In this document: positions 24,672 through 35,447 of the stretch, in pieces | Layout: every line of letters starts with the position of its first letter | Position numbering within the stretch: the stretch's first letter is position 1 | Source: Caenorhabditis remanei | Taxonomy: Eukaryota; Nematoda; Chromadorea; Rhabditida; Rhabditidae | Length of the DNA: 64,000 nt | Assembly (NCBI RefSeq): GCF_010183535.1 | Contig: NC_071330.1 | Coordinates: 5,623,717-5,687,716 of the forward strand | Direction: 5' to 3' | The notes under the pieces: model-generated | What the model saw: only the letters and a program-made list of their open reading frames with translations | Told to the model about the DNA's origin: nothing | Database searches by the model: none | Translations under genes and position numbers: made by a program

Positions 24672-25429
24672 ATGGATTCATTCACAGTGCAGATAAATCC
24701 ATTCACCAACGCGCGAAGATGTAAGTTGAATTTGCAGCTTGGTTGGGACGACATGTAATTTCCTCAAAAAAAAGTTTCATTATTTACAGTTATTTGCTCA
24801 TGTGGAAAGAAGTATACTCAAGAAAAAAGTTTTCGTAAACACATGGCATTCATCCACAAAAAGGACACAGGAATCGAGCTGATCGAAGAAAATAGTAAGA
24901 TGAAACAATCACAAATCATTAACCACAGTCTTTTTATTCAGTTTACTGTAATTTCTGCAACAGCGTCTTCAACAGAAGAGACAATCTAAGTACTCATCTC
25001 CAGCTGTACCACAGTAGTGGTAGCCTGTGTCTTCTTTGTGACAAACGGTTGGATATGAACGAAACGAGGAAAATGCATTTGCAGAATGAGCACGGAATGA
25101 AATTGACCGTCACATGTCACTGTTGCAATAACACATTCGAGAACAAGATGGAGTACAATAAACATATCAAAGGACAAAACAGTCAAATGATCATTCTCAG
25201 CTCACACTTCGTCCAAGAAGTGCTCCAAATGAATATCGAGATTCCTAGCACTTCGGAAGTTCCAAAGGATCCAAAGCCTTTGTCGGTGAGTACCTATCAA
25301 ATAAGCGTTGATATCCAGTACTTCCTTTTTCAAAATTTTCAATTATTGAATTTTCAGATCTGCACGCCAAATCACCAGGAAGCAAAGAAGAAGAAGAAAC
25401 AAGGGTTCCGAATCGAAGATCTCATCTGA
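24672..25429 (+). CDS. Zinc-finger protein with C-terminal eh1-like motif (cluster member 2)
   Basis: Four exons: 24672-24720, 24790-24894, 24942-25285, 25358-25429; 189 aa. The short first exon MDSFTVQINPFTNARR leads into four finger-like units: CSCGKKYTQEKSFRKH.., CNFCNSVFNRRDNLSTH.., CLLCDKRLDMNETRKMH.., and CHCCNNTFENKMEYNKH, the last lacking the final His as in other members. After a Ser/Pro linker (EIPSTSEVPKDPKPLS) the protein ends KKKKKQGFRIEDLI, i.e. a basic run and FRIEDLI at the very C-terminus, matching the eh1 pattern. The finger 1 exon closely resembles the second finger of member 1 (Cys-x-Cys-GKKY), linking the two genes. Inferred nuclear repressor. Confidence 0.85.
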
Positions 25430-26026
25430 ACTGCATGCAGCTTCTACTTTTCTCGCATCTCCACACTTATACACAACAAATTCTCTAATTTTCGGTCGAT
25501 TGCTATCCCATGTTTGTCAATATCTCTGTCTTTTTGTGATCCACCCTTGTCTCGTCTCTTGATGACTATGATTTTTCTCCCTTTGACAAAATTCCTAGAA
25601 TCATATCTTCTAGTACTGTGGTACTGTTCATTCTACTTAACTTTTCAAATAAATCAAATCACTATCCTAAAAATTAAAAAAAAACTACAGTAGCTCCAAT
25701 GTCAAAGCTTTTAATTGCTGTTTCAGATCTTTTCCCTCTACTAGATTTCCTACTATTCTTTAAATATCTGCTTCGTAATCTCTGAATTTAAAGAGCGCAA
25801 ACAATTATGGAAGGGAAACTTCACTGACTGCACGATTTTTGACTTGTCCTAGCTACTTTGATCCTGCCGTTCTCTGAATTGTTTTCTAAAAAAAACCTTT
25901 TAAGTTTCTTTAGGTACAGTAAAAATTCTCGGTACAGCAATGACTCTTTAATCATAAAACTACACAAACAAGGCTTTCTAGTGCAAAGTTTCGGGCGATC
26001 ATAAACTTTTAGTAGCTATATGAGTG

Positions 26027-26114
26027 ATCAAAGTGTAATAACAGTATGTAGTTTGCTCATTCATCGTCAGATACTTTGTGTAATATCTGTGTTTGGTGCC
26101 ACACATCTGGTGCT
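26027..26114 (+). promoter_or_regulatory. Bipartite conserved upstream module, copy 1
   Basis: Box A ATCAAAGTGTAATAA at 26027 and box B beginning TGTAATATCTGTGTTTGGTG at 26079, which continues through CACATCTGG. The same two boxes, 50-56 nt apart and in the same order, occur upstream of the next two cluster genes while the DNA around them differs. Box B contains an E-box core (CATCTG). Confidence 0.6.
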
Positions 26115-26369
26115 TGAACTCGTGCCGCCCGACTGTCGGCACATCAGATATGACCTCTCAGATTTTGCGGCATTTCGGGTCTGACACACTAAACAACTCG
26201 TTATAAACAATTGGGTCGTCGCCTTCTAACTCGAAAGAGCATCCGCCAACAAAGATTGAGGATGACTCCGCCCACAAACCGTAGCAGAACCGTAGCTTGT
26301 TGGCTTCCGGCCCTGGCGAAGGAGAAGCTCTAAACTCCGCCCACAGAAACAACTGGGAGTGCGCAGAAG

Positions 26370-26377
26370 TATAAATA
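26370..26377 (+). promoter_or_regulatory. TATA box (TATAAATA) upstream of cluster member 3
   Basis: TATAAATA about 200 bp 5' of the ATG and about 260 bp 3' of the conserved module. It is consistent with a transcription start near 26400 and a short 5'UTR intron ending at 26550. Confidence 0.5.
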
Positions 26378-26574
26378 GACAGATTCATTCAATCGTTTTG
26401 GAACAGACGACACTTCGGAGCGTTCCTCTACGCCTACATCGAGTACTCTGTGATTCCAATGAGGATCTCAAGCTTTAAGTTTTTCGTTTTTCTCACTTGT
26501 TCCAAGATTAAAATACAACCTTTTTGTAATCAAAAATGTTATGTTTTCAGAGCGCAGGAGACTTTCAGCACCTA

Positions 26575-28510
26575 ATGGATTCAATCGATTCGGGAGGAAC
26601 GAATCCAGCAGTCATCGACATAGAAGTTGTTTGTGAGTTTCCCTTCACTTATTGCTTTTCATAGTTACTGTGGTGTACTACTGTAAAAATATTGCTAGTT
26701 TTCTAAGAAAACTGTGGGTTTACTGTAGGAGAGGAAAGGCAAAACATTTTATTGAACTGCAATTTTTCCGAAACTATTTTATGATGTTTCAACTATTTTC
26801 CGAAATCCCTGATTTCAGATAAATGCACTTCATGCTCCGCTGTCTATTACAATGAATCAGCGTTCAGAAATCATTACAGTGAGAAACACAGTAAGAAAAG
26901 CGTCTGCCTAGAGTGTGATGTACGCATTTGGCCGGAAACAGCGAAGGGCCATTTGATTAAAAAACACAACAAAGCCAAGGTTGAGACGTGTAACTGTTGT
27001 GCTTCTACGTTCGCCAGTCACCAAGATCTTTCCTCTCACCAGAAGTCAATCAAGAAGAATGGATGGAATATGGAAGTGGTTCCTCTGATTGTCAGCCAAT
27101 TCACCAAAAGAGCAAACATCACAAAAATAAAGCCACAACTTTACATTCGCGTCGAAAGAGAGCTTCCGCCAAAACTGATTCTTCCGATGGATGACAACAA
27201 GATAGCTCCTCTACAAATTGCTATCCCAACAGAGAAACATAATCCATTGGTAAGTATAGAATCTGGAGAAAAAAACTATAAGCTTCTCTGCTTCCTCTGG
27301 AGTATCCTAATTGTTTCAGGGATTTTCTGATCTACTGATTCCTACTGTAACCCTCCACAAGCCTGTACCCAGAAAACCGACTGTCATAAACAACCACTAC
27401 AATCCTCTTTTGGCTGCTCTTCTTGCACAAACTGCTGGCATTCCAATTTTCCCGCCCTCAACGGCGCTATTTCCGAGAACAACACCTCCAATTTGGAACA
27501 ACTCGAACATTCCGATTCATGCGAACAAGAACGACAACGTCATCCAACCCACCCTCGGTCGTTCGGCGTTTTCTCCAGTTCCATCCCGTCTCATTCCCCA
27601 GGGACATCCAGGAATGATGTTTCCATTTCTCTCTTCTTTCGGGCCAGGTGTCTTGGTAAGAATTTTCTCAGTTCTTATTTAGCTTATTTTTAACATTTCA
27701 GCCGCCTTTCCCAACTCCATTACCTCCCTTCATGCTTCCTCAAACTCCAGTCATGCATCACGTGCTCCCGGTAAGCTATTCATTCTATCTTCGAGCAATA
27801 TGTCCGAACATCGCGATTGTTCAAAATCTGCGTTAAGAAGTCTGATCCAGGTCACATATTTTTTTGAAAAGTGCAGCATTTCTCACTTTTTTCTGTAACT
27901 GAAAGTTCTTGCGCGAGAACGGGACCTAGGCAACTGAGACAGAAAAAAAGGCACAAAAAGGGGTTGGTTGTGAAGAAAGACAGTTTTGTGAAATTCGTGA
28001 TCTGATTCCTTTTAGAGTGACAATACCAACTCAATCTTTTTTAGAGTCAGATGAACTGCAATAACGAGGATATGGATATCTGTCTCCTCTGCGAGAAGTA
28101 CCTGCTGTTTGGAGAAACTGCGGAAAGACATCTCATACTATATCACAAAGCTGTCGCACCGGCCAGATGCCCATGTTGCTCTTGGACTTTCCGCCATGGG
28201 GATTATGCGATCAATCATAATAGAATGATGTTGAAAAAAAATGGATACAACTTTACTCCACTCGTAATCAACAAATACCCACCCGGACATTTCGTGAGAA
28301 ACAAGAAACATTTTCCTCAAGATTTCATGAAATTTCTGACCGAATTGCAAGACAATGCGAAAACTAAAGTTTCGGTAAGTTTCGAGAGGTTGCATACCGC
28401 TATATACTACTTTTTCTCATATTTTAGCAAAATAATAAGAAACATTTCAGGAAACTATCGCGTCTCCACTCGCATCTTCTAGCGGATCTGAAGGCAACAG
28501 CGACTCTTGA
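26575..28510 (+). CDS. Zinc-finger protein with duplicated finger module (cluster member 3)
   Basis: Six exons: 26575-26632, 26819-27249, 27320-27655, 27702-27770, 28045-28374, 28451-28510; 427 aa. Exon 1 encodes MDSIDSGGTNPAVIDIEVV. Exon 2 has finger module 1: CTSCSAVYYNESAFRNH.., CLECDVRIWPETAKGH.., CNCCASTFASHQDLSSH, then VVPLIVSQF. Exons 3-4 encode a Pro/Asn-rich linker (about 135 residues, NHYNPLLAALLAQTAGIP .. PPFPTPLPPFMLPQTP). Exon 5 has a second module: CLLCEKYLLFGETAERH.., CPCCSWTFRHGDYAINH, then FTPLVINKYPPGHF. Both copies end in the incomplete C-x-C-C..H finger plus a PL(I/V)-type tail, so the protein contains an internal duplication. There is no eh1 motif; the C-terminus is Ser-rich (SSSGSEGNSDS). 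Nuclear DNA- or RNA-binding role inferred. Confidence 0.82.
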
Positions 28511-29105
28511 TTTCTTCCATCAATAATTTTAAACTCATAACTTCCAGCATCAATTTTCTGTATATATCCACATCTCACCTCTATGTGTATTCCCATTCTC
28601 AACATTATTTCTGAAGTTCTGACTTCATTCTAATTGTTGTCTTCATACTTCTGATGTGCGTGAAATAGTTCAATTAAGGTCTCCATACCCTCCCTTAGAT
28701 TTTTCCCTTCGAAATATCCTCTTCCGCCGTACTAGATCCTCATTCTGTCGAACATGCTAATCTTATTAAGGATTTTAATTTCTAGTATATTTGTGTTCAC
28801 TTTCTTGTTTTGTACATTTATTTTCTTTCCTCTTTCTTCTTGTTTCTTTTTCGGTTTTTCTCTGTTTTTGTTGTCTCTCCAACTATTTCTATTGTCACCT
28901 GACTATCTATTTTTACCGTACTCTCGCCGCCTTCTATATGAATTCATGTACATACATACGTATCATAGTTTCCCAAAGTTTCCTGAGAAATTTCCACGTT
29001 TAAAACGAATAATACTGTCGAATGAATAAATCGAATGACGCAATCGATGGGAGGAAGTGGGACAGAGTCGCAGAGAGTACCAGTTTCTCTGTTTACCTCT
29101 TTTTT

Positions 29106-29261
29106 ATGCATTTGGAGGTCAAGGGGGAGGAGTCAGACTGTTCTACCGATTGGTTGTGTCATTGAACTCTGTTTCAAGCTGTCATACGTTTCATATCTCG
29201 CTGATTTCTTCTAGAGACAGCCTTGATTGTGTTCTTCTGAAGCGAAGGCCGTTACCTATAG
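29106..29261. repeat. 156-bp intergenic block, copy 1
   Basis: Starts ATGCATTTGGAGGTCAAGG and ends GAAGGCCGTTACCTATAG. By eye it matches 32085-32240 at all but one position (ctAgagacag versus ctTgagacag), with looser similarity extending about 40 bp further 5'. It lies about 0.6 kb past the stop of cluster member 3, as copy 2 lies about 1 kb past member 4. Confidence 0.9.
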
Positions 29262-29756
29262 TAGTGTCCTTGTTTTTGACAAACTTCCTCATACTCTATG
29301 TTTGAATACTAGACTTCTTCATACACCACTTCTCTCTACATTTCTCTCCTTTTTCCCCTTCTAGTAGTTCATGCTCGCAGAAATCTTGAAGCTTCTTGTG
29401 GTTTTCAATATTCAGTAATAGCGCATTCTCTGTAAGACTCGAGTATGGTCAGTGTAGGTACGGTTCTAAGGGGTGTAAGTTGGGTAAAGCTTATGAACAC
29501 CTACCGTACTACAGTAACCCGGAGCTGGGACCCAATATTGTGCATATGGGCTACAGAACACTTATAGTACATGATCATACTAAAATCTGAATCTAGGGTA
29601 CACGTTGCGAGTTTTACAGAGAACGCGTCATATAAAAGTTTGTTTTAATCAGTTTTTGATGGAACCTGTGACTGAAGTTTGTATTTCCTCTACCGTAATT
29701 CTGAGTTTCCCGACTCGAAGTGATCTCTGGTTTTTAGATTTCCGAAAAGATGCACA

Positions 29757-29847
29757 ATCAAAGTGTAATAACAGCATGTTGATTGTCCTCCAACCAACCG
29801 TAACTTTCATAGTGTAATATCTGTGTTTGGTGCCAAACATCTGGTGC
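29757..29847 (+). promoter_or_regulatory. Bipartite conserved upstream module, copy 2
   Basis: ATCAAAGTGTAATAACAG at 29757 and box B starting TGTAATATCTGTGTTTGGTG at 29813, about 220 bp before the ATG of cluster member 4. It differs from copy 1 by an A in place of C in the CCAAACATCTGG part. Confidence 0.6.
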
Positions 29848-30063
29848 GTAAACCAGTGAAGGACGATGAGTACCCTTGCTTCGTACTCCTCGCGAAGGAG
29901 TTTCAAGCTACGGCTTTCGACAAGCAGCATGCCAACTTAAGCCCCGCTCACAAACCAGAACCATTTGTTTAAACAACTTGAGATGTATAAGACTTCTTTT
30001 AATTCTTCTGAGAAAAAAAATTAAACGTTTGGTTTTCAGAGAGAAAGAGACCTTCAACATCAA

Positions 30064-31115
30064 ATGGATTCAATCGATTCGGGTGGAACCAATCCCGCAG
30101 TCGACATAGAAGCTTATTGTGAGTTTCGCTTTACTTGTTGCTTTTCATAGTTACTGTAGTGTACTATTGTAATGATCTTGTGCCTGATCTTCAAATTTCT
30201 CTGGGTTTTCTAGATACAGCCATGATGAATTCTATAAACGACCGCACTATTGCGATGGACAAGACCATAGATGCTATTTTGGCTATTCTTCTTAATAACC
30301 CAAATATTCTCAATCCAGTTCTCCCAACTGTCACTCCAACGCCATCTATTCCGAGAATGACGGATCAGTTTTCAAACAACCCAAATGTCGATACAAACAA
30401 CCAGATGTTTGGGGGATCACTGCTGCTTTCCCTTCTCCTTAATCAAACGAATGCTCCAGTACAACCTAATCAGACACTGCAGACACCATCTCCACCAATT
30501 ACTGTTCCATTCTCCCAACAAATCGGATCAGAGCTCACTGTAAGCACGGTTTAGAATATTTAAAATCATGTTCGACATTTCAGGCATCTCTCCCATCTTC
30601 GTCTGCCCCCGTTTTTCTATCTCCAAATCTAAAAACTCCGATCCTGCGTGTGGTACGAAACTCAGCAAGTGCAAAAAAGAACACGGTTAGTGATGAGTAT
30701 TTTCAATGAACAATCTCAATATTTTCAGAAAGAACGCGCACGAAACATTTCGAAAACCCTAAAGCTAAATGAGAAGAGCAACAAAAATAAGAATGAGGAG
30801 ATCTGTCTTATCTGCGAGAAATACATCCCTTTCGAAGAGACTGGAGAAAGTCATATGATGATACATCACACTATTTTCAACCAACCAACCAAATGCGGAT
30901 GCTGCTTTTGGGTTTTCCGGGATTTGTCTACCGTAGAAAGTCATTGTAAACAGTTGACGAATCGTAATGGAAACACAGAAATCCCCCTGATCATCAATAA
31001 CTGTCCTCCTGGAAATCAATTGACACCCATGGACAGTGTCAACCAAGAATACAAGGAATTTCTTACCGCAATACAAATTGGAATAATACATAACGTTAAG
31101 GGGAGTTATGAGTGA
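30064..31115 (+). CDS. Zinc-finger protein lacking the N-terminal finger module (cluster member 4)
   Basis: Four exons: 30064-30118, 30214-30539, 30584-30685, 30729-31115; 289 aa. Exon 1 (MDSIDSGGTNPAVDIEAY) is nearly identical to that of member 3, and intron 1 is also similar. Exon 2 then encodes only an Asn/Pro/Leu-rich segment (AILAILLNNPNILNPVLP ..), so the whole finger exon 2 of member 3 is missing. The last exon carries one C2H2 finger (CLICEKYIPFEETGESH..H), the incomplete finger CGCCFWVFRDLSTVESH, and the tail IPLIINNCPPG. No eh1 motif. The stop at 31113 comes in frame after NVKGSYE; a GTTAAG donor at 31099 could instead splice to a downstream exon near 31180, giving a different short tail. 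Confidence 0.8.
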
Positions 31116-31515
31116 CATGCATTCCAGATGCTTTTTCTCACAGTAGATCACTTTCCCTCAGAATCACAGAACAACTTTCAGAAAGAACTCGCGGAATAAA
31201 CTTCTGCCACTTCTCATGACAACATCGACGAATAGATGAATATTGAAAGCTTGGAGAATACAATTTTCTGTTCATCTTTTATCCTAACTTTGTTTTTCTG
31301 CCTTCAGTTTTGTAGTTGATTTCTTTTCTACAGTTCTCAAATGTTTTCTAGTTTGTGTCGCATTTAGTTTGTTAACTCATTCAGTGTTTGGTTTTTAATT
31401 ACAAATAATTGTTGTTTTTTTGTTCAATTAACTTGTTTTGCATGGTTTAGACGATATTTCTGCTTTGTTTTGCTCTGCTTCGATTTTTTTTCCATTCTTT
31501 TGTCTGTTCTAGATA

Positions 31516-31690
31516 TTATGAATCCATTTTTTTCTGTGCATGAGAAGTCCGCGCCGCACTCACGCGGCGGCTACGCCCATTTCTTGCGACAGTGTTAAAA
31601 AATGGAACGCAGCGTTAAAATCGGGGTGGGCGTGGCGGCCGCGTGAGTGCGGCGCGGACTTCTCATGCACAGAAAAAATGAATTCATAAA
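31516..31690. repeat. GC-rich inverted repeat (foldback, about 175 bp)
   Basis: Arms of about 64 bp: the left arm includes CTGTGCATGAGAAGTCCGCG and CCGCACTCACGCGGC, and the right arm (31626-31690) is its near-perfect reverse complement. They are separated by about 45 bp. The arms are strikingly GC-rich (SacII/NotI-like CCGCG, GCGGCCGC) in AT-rich surroundings. Probably a non-autonomous foldback transposon; no coding capacity. Confidence 0.85.
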
Positions 31691-32084
31691 ATTTTTTCGT
31701 TTTATAAGACCTCTACCGTTATCCTATCAAAGACACGTTTTATTAAAGAGTGCCGTTTAAATTTGGGAAATAAGTTGTGACTCGTGACTACGCTCTTCTC
31801 GACTGAAAGTAAAATTCTCCCCATCTGCGACACTGTTTTTTTGATTTATTAGGCGTCTCTAACTATTCCAATAGTCTCCCACTTACTTATTCCTTTCCGT
31901 ACTCTTTCCACACACAGTAGCAGTTCATGTATGTACCCTAGTTCCACCGAAGCGGCCCAAAAACCCCAAAAAACTATCAATCTTCCAACGTATTTCTGAC
32001 ACATTAAAAACCAAACTATAGTGTCGAACGGGGTGAAGAGTCGCAGGGAGTACCAGTTTCTCTGTTTTCCTCCATTTCGGAAAT

Positions 32085-32240
32085 ATGCATTTGGAGGTCA
32101 AGGGGGAGGAGTCAGACTGTTCTACCGATTGGTTGTGTCATTGAACTCTGTTTCAAGCTGTCATACGTTTCATATCTCGCTGATTTCTTCTTGAGACAGC
32201 CTTGATTGTGTTCTTCTGAAGCGAAGGCCGTTACCTATAG
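32085..32240. repeat. 156-bp intergenic block, copy 2
   Basis: Same length and orientation as 29106-29261 with a single visible mismatch. A much more diverged relative (TTTTGGAGGTCACCGAGGAG) appears near 34849 beyond member 5, so each of the three tandem units carries or once carried this block. Confidence 0.9.
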
Positions 32241-32531
32241 ATAGTTGATTATGTGAGTTTAATTAACTCATGAATCCGTCTTTGGGAAAAAGTGTATGCT
32301 CAATCCCTCAGTCCTCCAAATGAACTCGCTGATTAATTACTTCTTCAAAATATTTATATTTTCAAGACTCGTGATTTTACTTTATTTTGAAGGAAAATAT
32401 GTCTAGTCATAATCCTTCTTGTTTATAACGAAATCTGAGTATCATAAAACACTTTCGTCGGCATTCGTAAATCGATTCTCAAGTTCTGCCCCCTGGTCTC
32501 CAGCTGTCCAAAAAGAAGCAAAAGATTCATA

Positions 32532-32615
32532 ATCAAAGTGTAATAATTATATGTTTATAGTCTGCTCCTGTCATTCTTTTTGTAATATCTGTGTTTGGTG
32601 TCACACATCTGGTGC
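32532..32615 (+). promoter_or_regulatory. Bipartite conserved upstream module, copy 3
   Basis: ATCAAAGTGTAATAA at 32532 and TGTAATATCTGTGTTTGGTG at 32581, about 330 bp before the ATG of cluster member 5. The following GACAGTCGGTACATCAGATATGACCTC also parallels copy 1, so copies 1 and 3 stay similar for longer than copy 2. Confidence 0.6.
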
Positions 32616-32947
32616 TCGAACTTTTGCCACTCGACAGTCGGTACATCAGATATGACCTCAAACTAGTAATTGACACACGTTTGAACACAAAAGTTGACGT
32701 AAACAATTGTGTTCTCGGTTTTCGACAGGAAGCATACCAGCCCGAACTCTGCCCATATACATTTACTCATTCGTGAAGACAATTAGAGATAGGCAAGGAA
32801 TCAATCAATCATTGAAAGAGAGTAAGAGGGAGTTATGAATTCAGCTCTCGGTTCAGTCCTATTTCTACTTTGAAGATTTCACTATCTGACGGCAATATGT
32901 AACACACAATATGTATACTATTTTCAGAGAGATCTTCTTCCAATCAA

Positions 32948-34218
32948 ATGAATTCCAACGACTCGAGAAATTCTAATTCAGGATCAGACGGAAACGTTAA
33001 TTGTGAGTTATTGACGTCAGGTTTTCTCTAAGGATAACTATTCCTCTGAGCCCGCGATTTCCCTGAACAAGGTTCAAAGCTAAGTTGTCTTATTTTCCTA
33101 GATCCAACTTCAACCATGGTCAATTCTCTAACTAATCCACCAATTGTGATGGACAATAACTTGAATGCTCTTCTGAGCCCTTTTCACGTTTGGAGCAATC
33201 AGATGGGTAACACTCCAATTGTCCCATTACCTCCGACTATGTTCAACACAGATGTCAATGCTAATATTGCCAAGTCTCTTGCCTTCTTCTATCAGATGTG
33301 CTCTCTACAACAGGTTTCAATGGTTCTCTAGCTGTGAGGTGGATTCACAAATATGTTCAACATTTCAGACGCCTTTCGCAACTCCATTTCCTCCTCTCTT
33401 GTTTCCTACTATGCCACCAATTCAGTTTATGCAGAACGTCATCCAGAATTCAACCATGGCGAACAATAATCCAGTAAGATTCACATATTTTGATAGTTCA
33501 CATAATTTGACTAAAAAAAAGAGAGCGAGGTGAGGAACACAGTCATCATAATTTCAGCTGCTTCAACCAAATAAATTTCCTCTCTTTATAGTTCCTCCAA
33601 TTCCAACAACTTCAGTCATGCAGATTCAGAATCCAGCAGGGACGAAGAATGCGGTAAGTTATTCACCTCATCTGCTCTCAACATGTCGAGAACACCGTGG
33701 TATTCAAAATCAGCCGAGGATTTCTGTAATAATATTTTTCCAGAGAAAACGCAAAAGTTCCTCTTCGAAATCTGAAAAACCAAAACATGTTGGAAACAAA
33801 AATGAAGACGAGGACATTTGTCTTATCTGTGATGAGTATCTTCCTGCCGAAATGTCTGCAAAAAGCCATCTGAAGAACTTTCACGACTACAAAAGACCAA
33901 TAAGATGCGGATGTTGTCATTGGGTCTTCTGTAATCAAGAGACAGCGTTCCGTCACCGAAAAATGTTAACGAATCGATATGGAGCCATTGAGAATCCACT
34001 AATCCTCAATAAATATTCTCCCGGATTTCATTTGACAAACATCGACACTGTGAACCGAAAATATGAAATGTATCTGATCCGTTTAGGGAAGGCTGCGAGA
34101 GAAAGAATTTCGGTGAGTTCAGAAGATGTTGGATTTTTTTCAGTAAATTACAAAATTTATTTTTTAGAAAACAACGGTGTCTTTCACGGCACCTCCTGAT
34201 AGCGACAGCAACAAATAG
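32948..34218 (+). CDS. Zinc-finger protein lacking the N-terminal finger module (cluster member 5)
   Basis: Six exons: 32948-33002, 33102-33313, 33369-33473, 33558-33653, 33744-34112, 34168-34218; 295 aa. Exon 1 (MNSNDSRNSNSGSDGNVN) occupies the place of exon 1 in members 3 and 4 at the same phase. Exons 2-4 encode a Pro/Asn/Met-rich disordered region (TPFATPFPPLLFPTMPP .. PLFIVPPIPTTS). Exon 5 begins with the basic stretch RKRKSSSSKSEKPK, a likely nuclear localisation signal. It continues with finger CLICDEYLPAEMSAKSH..H, incomplete finger CGCCHWVFCNQETAFRH, and NPLILNKYSPGFHL. The C-terminus FTAPPDSDSNK resembles the acidic/Ser end of member 3 and lacks eh1. Confidence 0.82.
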
Positions 34219-35447
34219 TATCTGCAATCAATTGAATTAAAGATTATAAGAAATACTTTGTTTCAATTTACTGTTCTACGATGCAATTATTTTTGGTAAA
34301 TTGTATTCTTCTCTTTTTCATCCTATCGTACAACTTTTTTAAAATCATTTTTCGATGTTACACGCCTGCGGAGCAACATTTCAGTTTCAATCTTTGTCAT
34401 TCGGTGTGTGTCAGACGGTAATGACCTTGCTTCATACGGTCTTGCACAAGTGAACTCAATCACTGCGTTCCCAACTACTTCTTCATAATTCTTGTTATCT
34501 GATCTCTGGTCTTTTAAATGTTACAATTTCTGAGTTTAGCTCCAAAACCATCATTTCTCTCTTTTCTTAATGTGTTCTGTGCAAGACCTTCCGTGATTCC
34601 AAACGTCATCATTTTCTGTCATTGCCCGTAAAAACTTCTCAAAGAAATCTCCCTGTTTCATCCTTTTTTCGTTCACCCACATATTATTACTCTTAATTTC
34701 ACTCTGAATAAAATGTCATACTGTACCCATGACCATTCCAAAAACACATTCAGTGTGAGTGGTTCTCACCATAAAAACGAATTTCTCCATTAGACACAAC
34801 TGATGAAGAAGAGTAGCAGTTTTTATGTTTACCTAGCGGTTGGAAAAATGATTTTGGAGGTCACCGAGGAGTCCGTTGCAAACACCTCCGTCTGTTATGG
34901 ATAGAAGACGGTTGAAATTTCAAAAGTTCAGATAATTGAAGAAAAATTTCAAAAACTCAAGCATTTTTGGACCATTCCATTAATACTGTTTTCTTTTCTT
35001 TCCCGTGTTTATGCCGCTAGAAAACAGAATATAAAGCAGATTTATTCAAAATCCAACAACTTCCTTTTTATCTTAACAAACCACATATTTAAGTGAAAAA
35101 AGATGGAGCAGATTTATTAAAATATAAAAATTGGACAGAAAACATAAATATGGACGGGGCAGATTTTCCAAGTTACAAATTCTGGACCAACATTGAAGAT
35201 CTGAAAAAAAGAAAAAATTTCACGTGATGTTTATTTTGGAGCAGATTTTTCAATTTGAAAAATTTGGACAGAAAAAATAAATGTTGTTATTTTTGCCGTG
35301 AGTTCCAACTCATCCATTGATCGTGGTTTTAGGGCAGAAATTGAAAAGTGAAAATTCTGGATCGGGCGGTATGTTAAGAAGGTGAAAAAAATAAGAATTC
35401 AGAAATTTAAAATATTTCATTCAATACCGAGTTGCAAATATTATTAA

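Larger units (their letters stand above)
25430..26574. other. Intergenic: 3'UTR of member 2 and promoter region of member 3
   Basis: AT-rich 3' region followed by the conserved bipartite module (26027-26114), a GC-richer stretch, and a TATAAATA box at 26370. A TTTTCAG ending at 26550, 24 nt before the ATG, looks like a 5'UTR or spliced-leader acceptor. Confidence 0.55.
28511..30063. other. Intergenic between cluster members 3 and 4
   Basis: Contains the 3'UTR of member 3, pyrimidine-rich DNA (28790-28900), the conserved 156-bp block at 29106-29261, and the upstream module copy 2. No coding exon found. Confidence 0.5.
31116..32947. other. Intergenic between cluster members 4 and 5
   Basis: Holds the 3'UTR of member 4, a GC-rich inverted repeat (31516-31690), the second copy of the 156-bp block, and the third copy of the upstream module. 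No coding exon found. Confidence 0.5.

Noticed and set aside
26575..34218. Operon of cluster members 3-5
   Set aside because: Spacing between genes is 1.5-1.8 kb and each has its own upstream module, unlike the roughly 100-bp spacing of Caenorhabditis operons.
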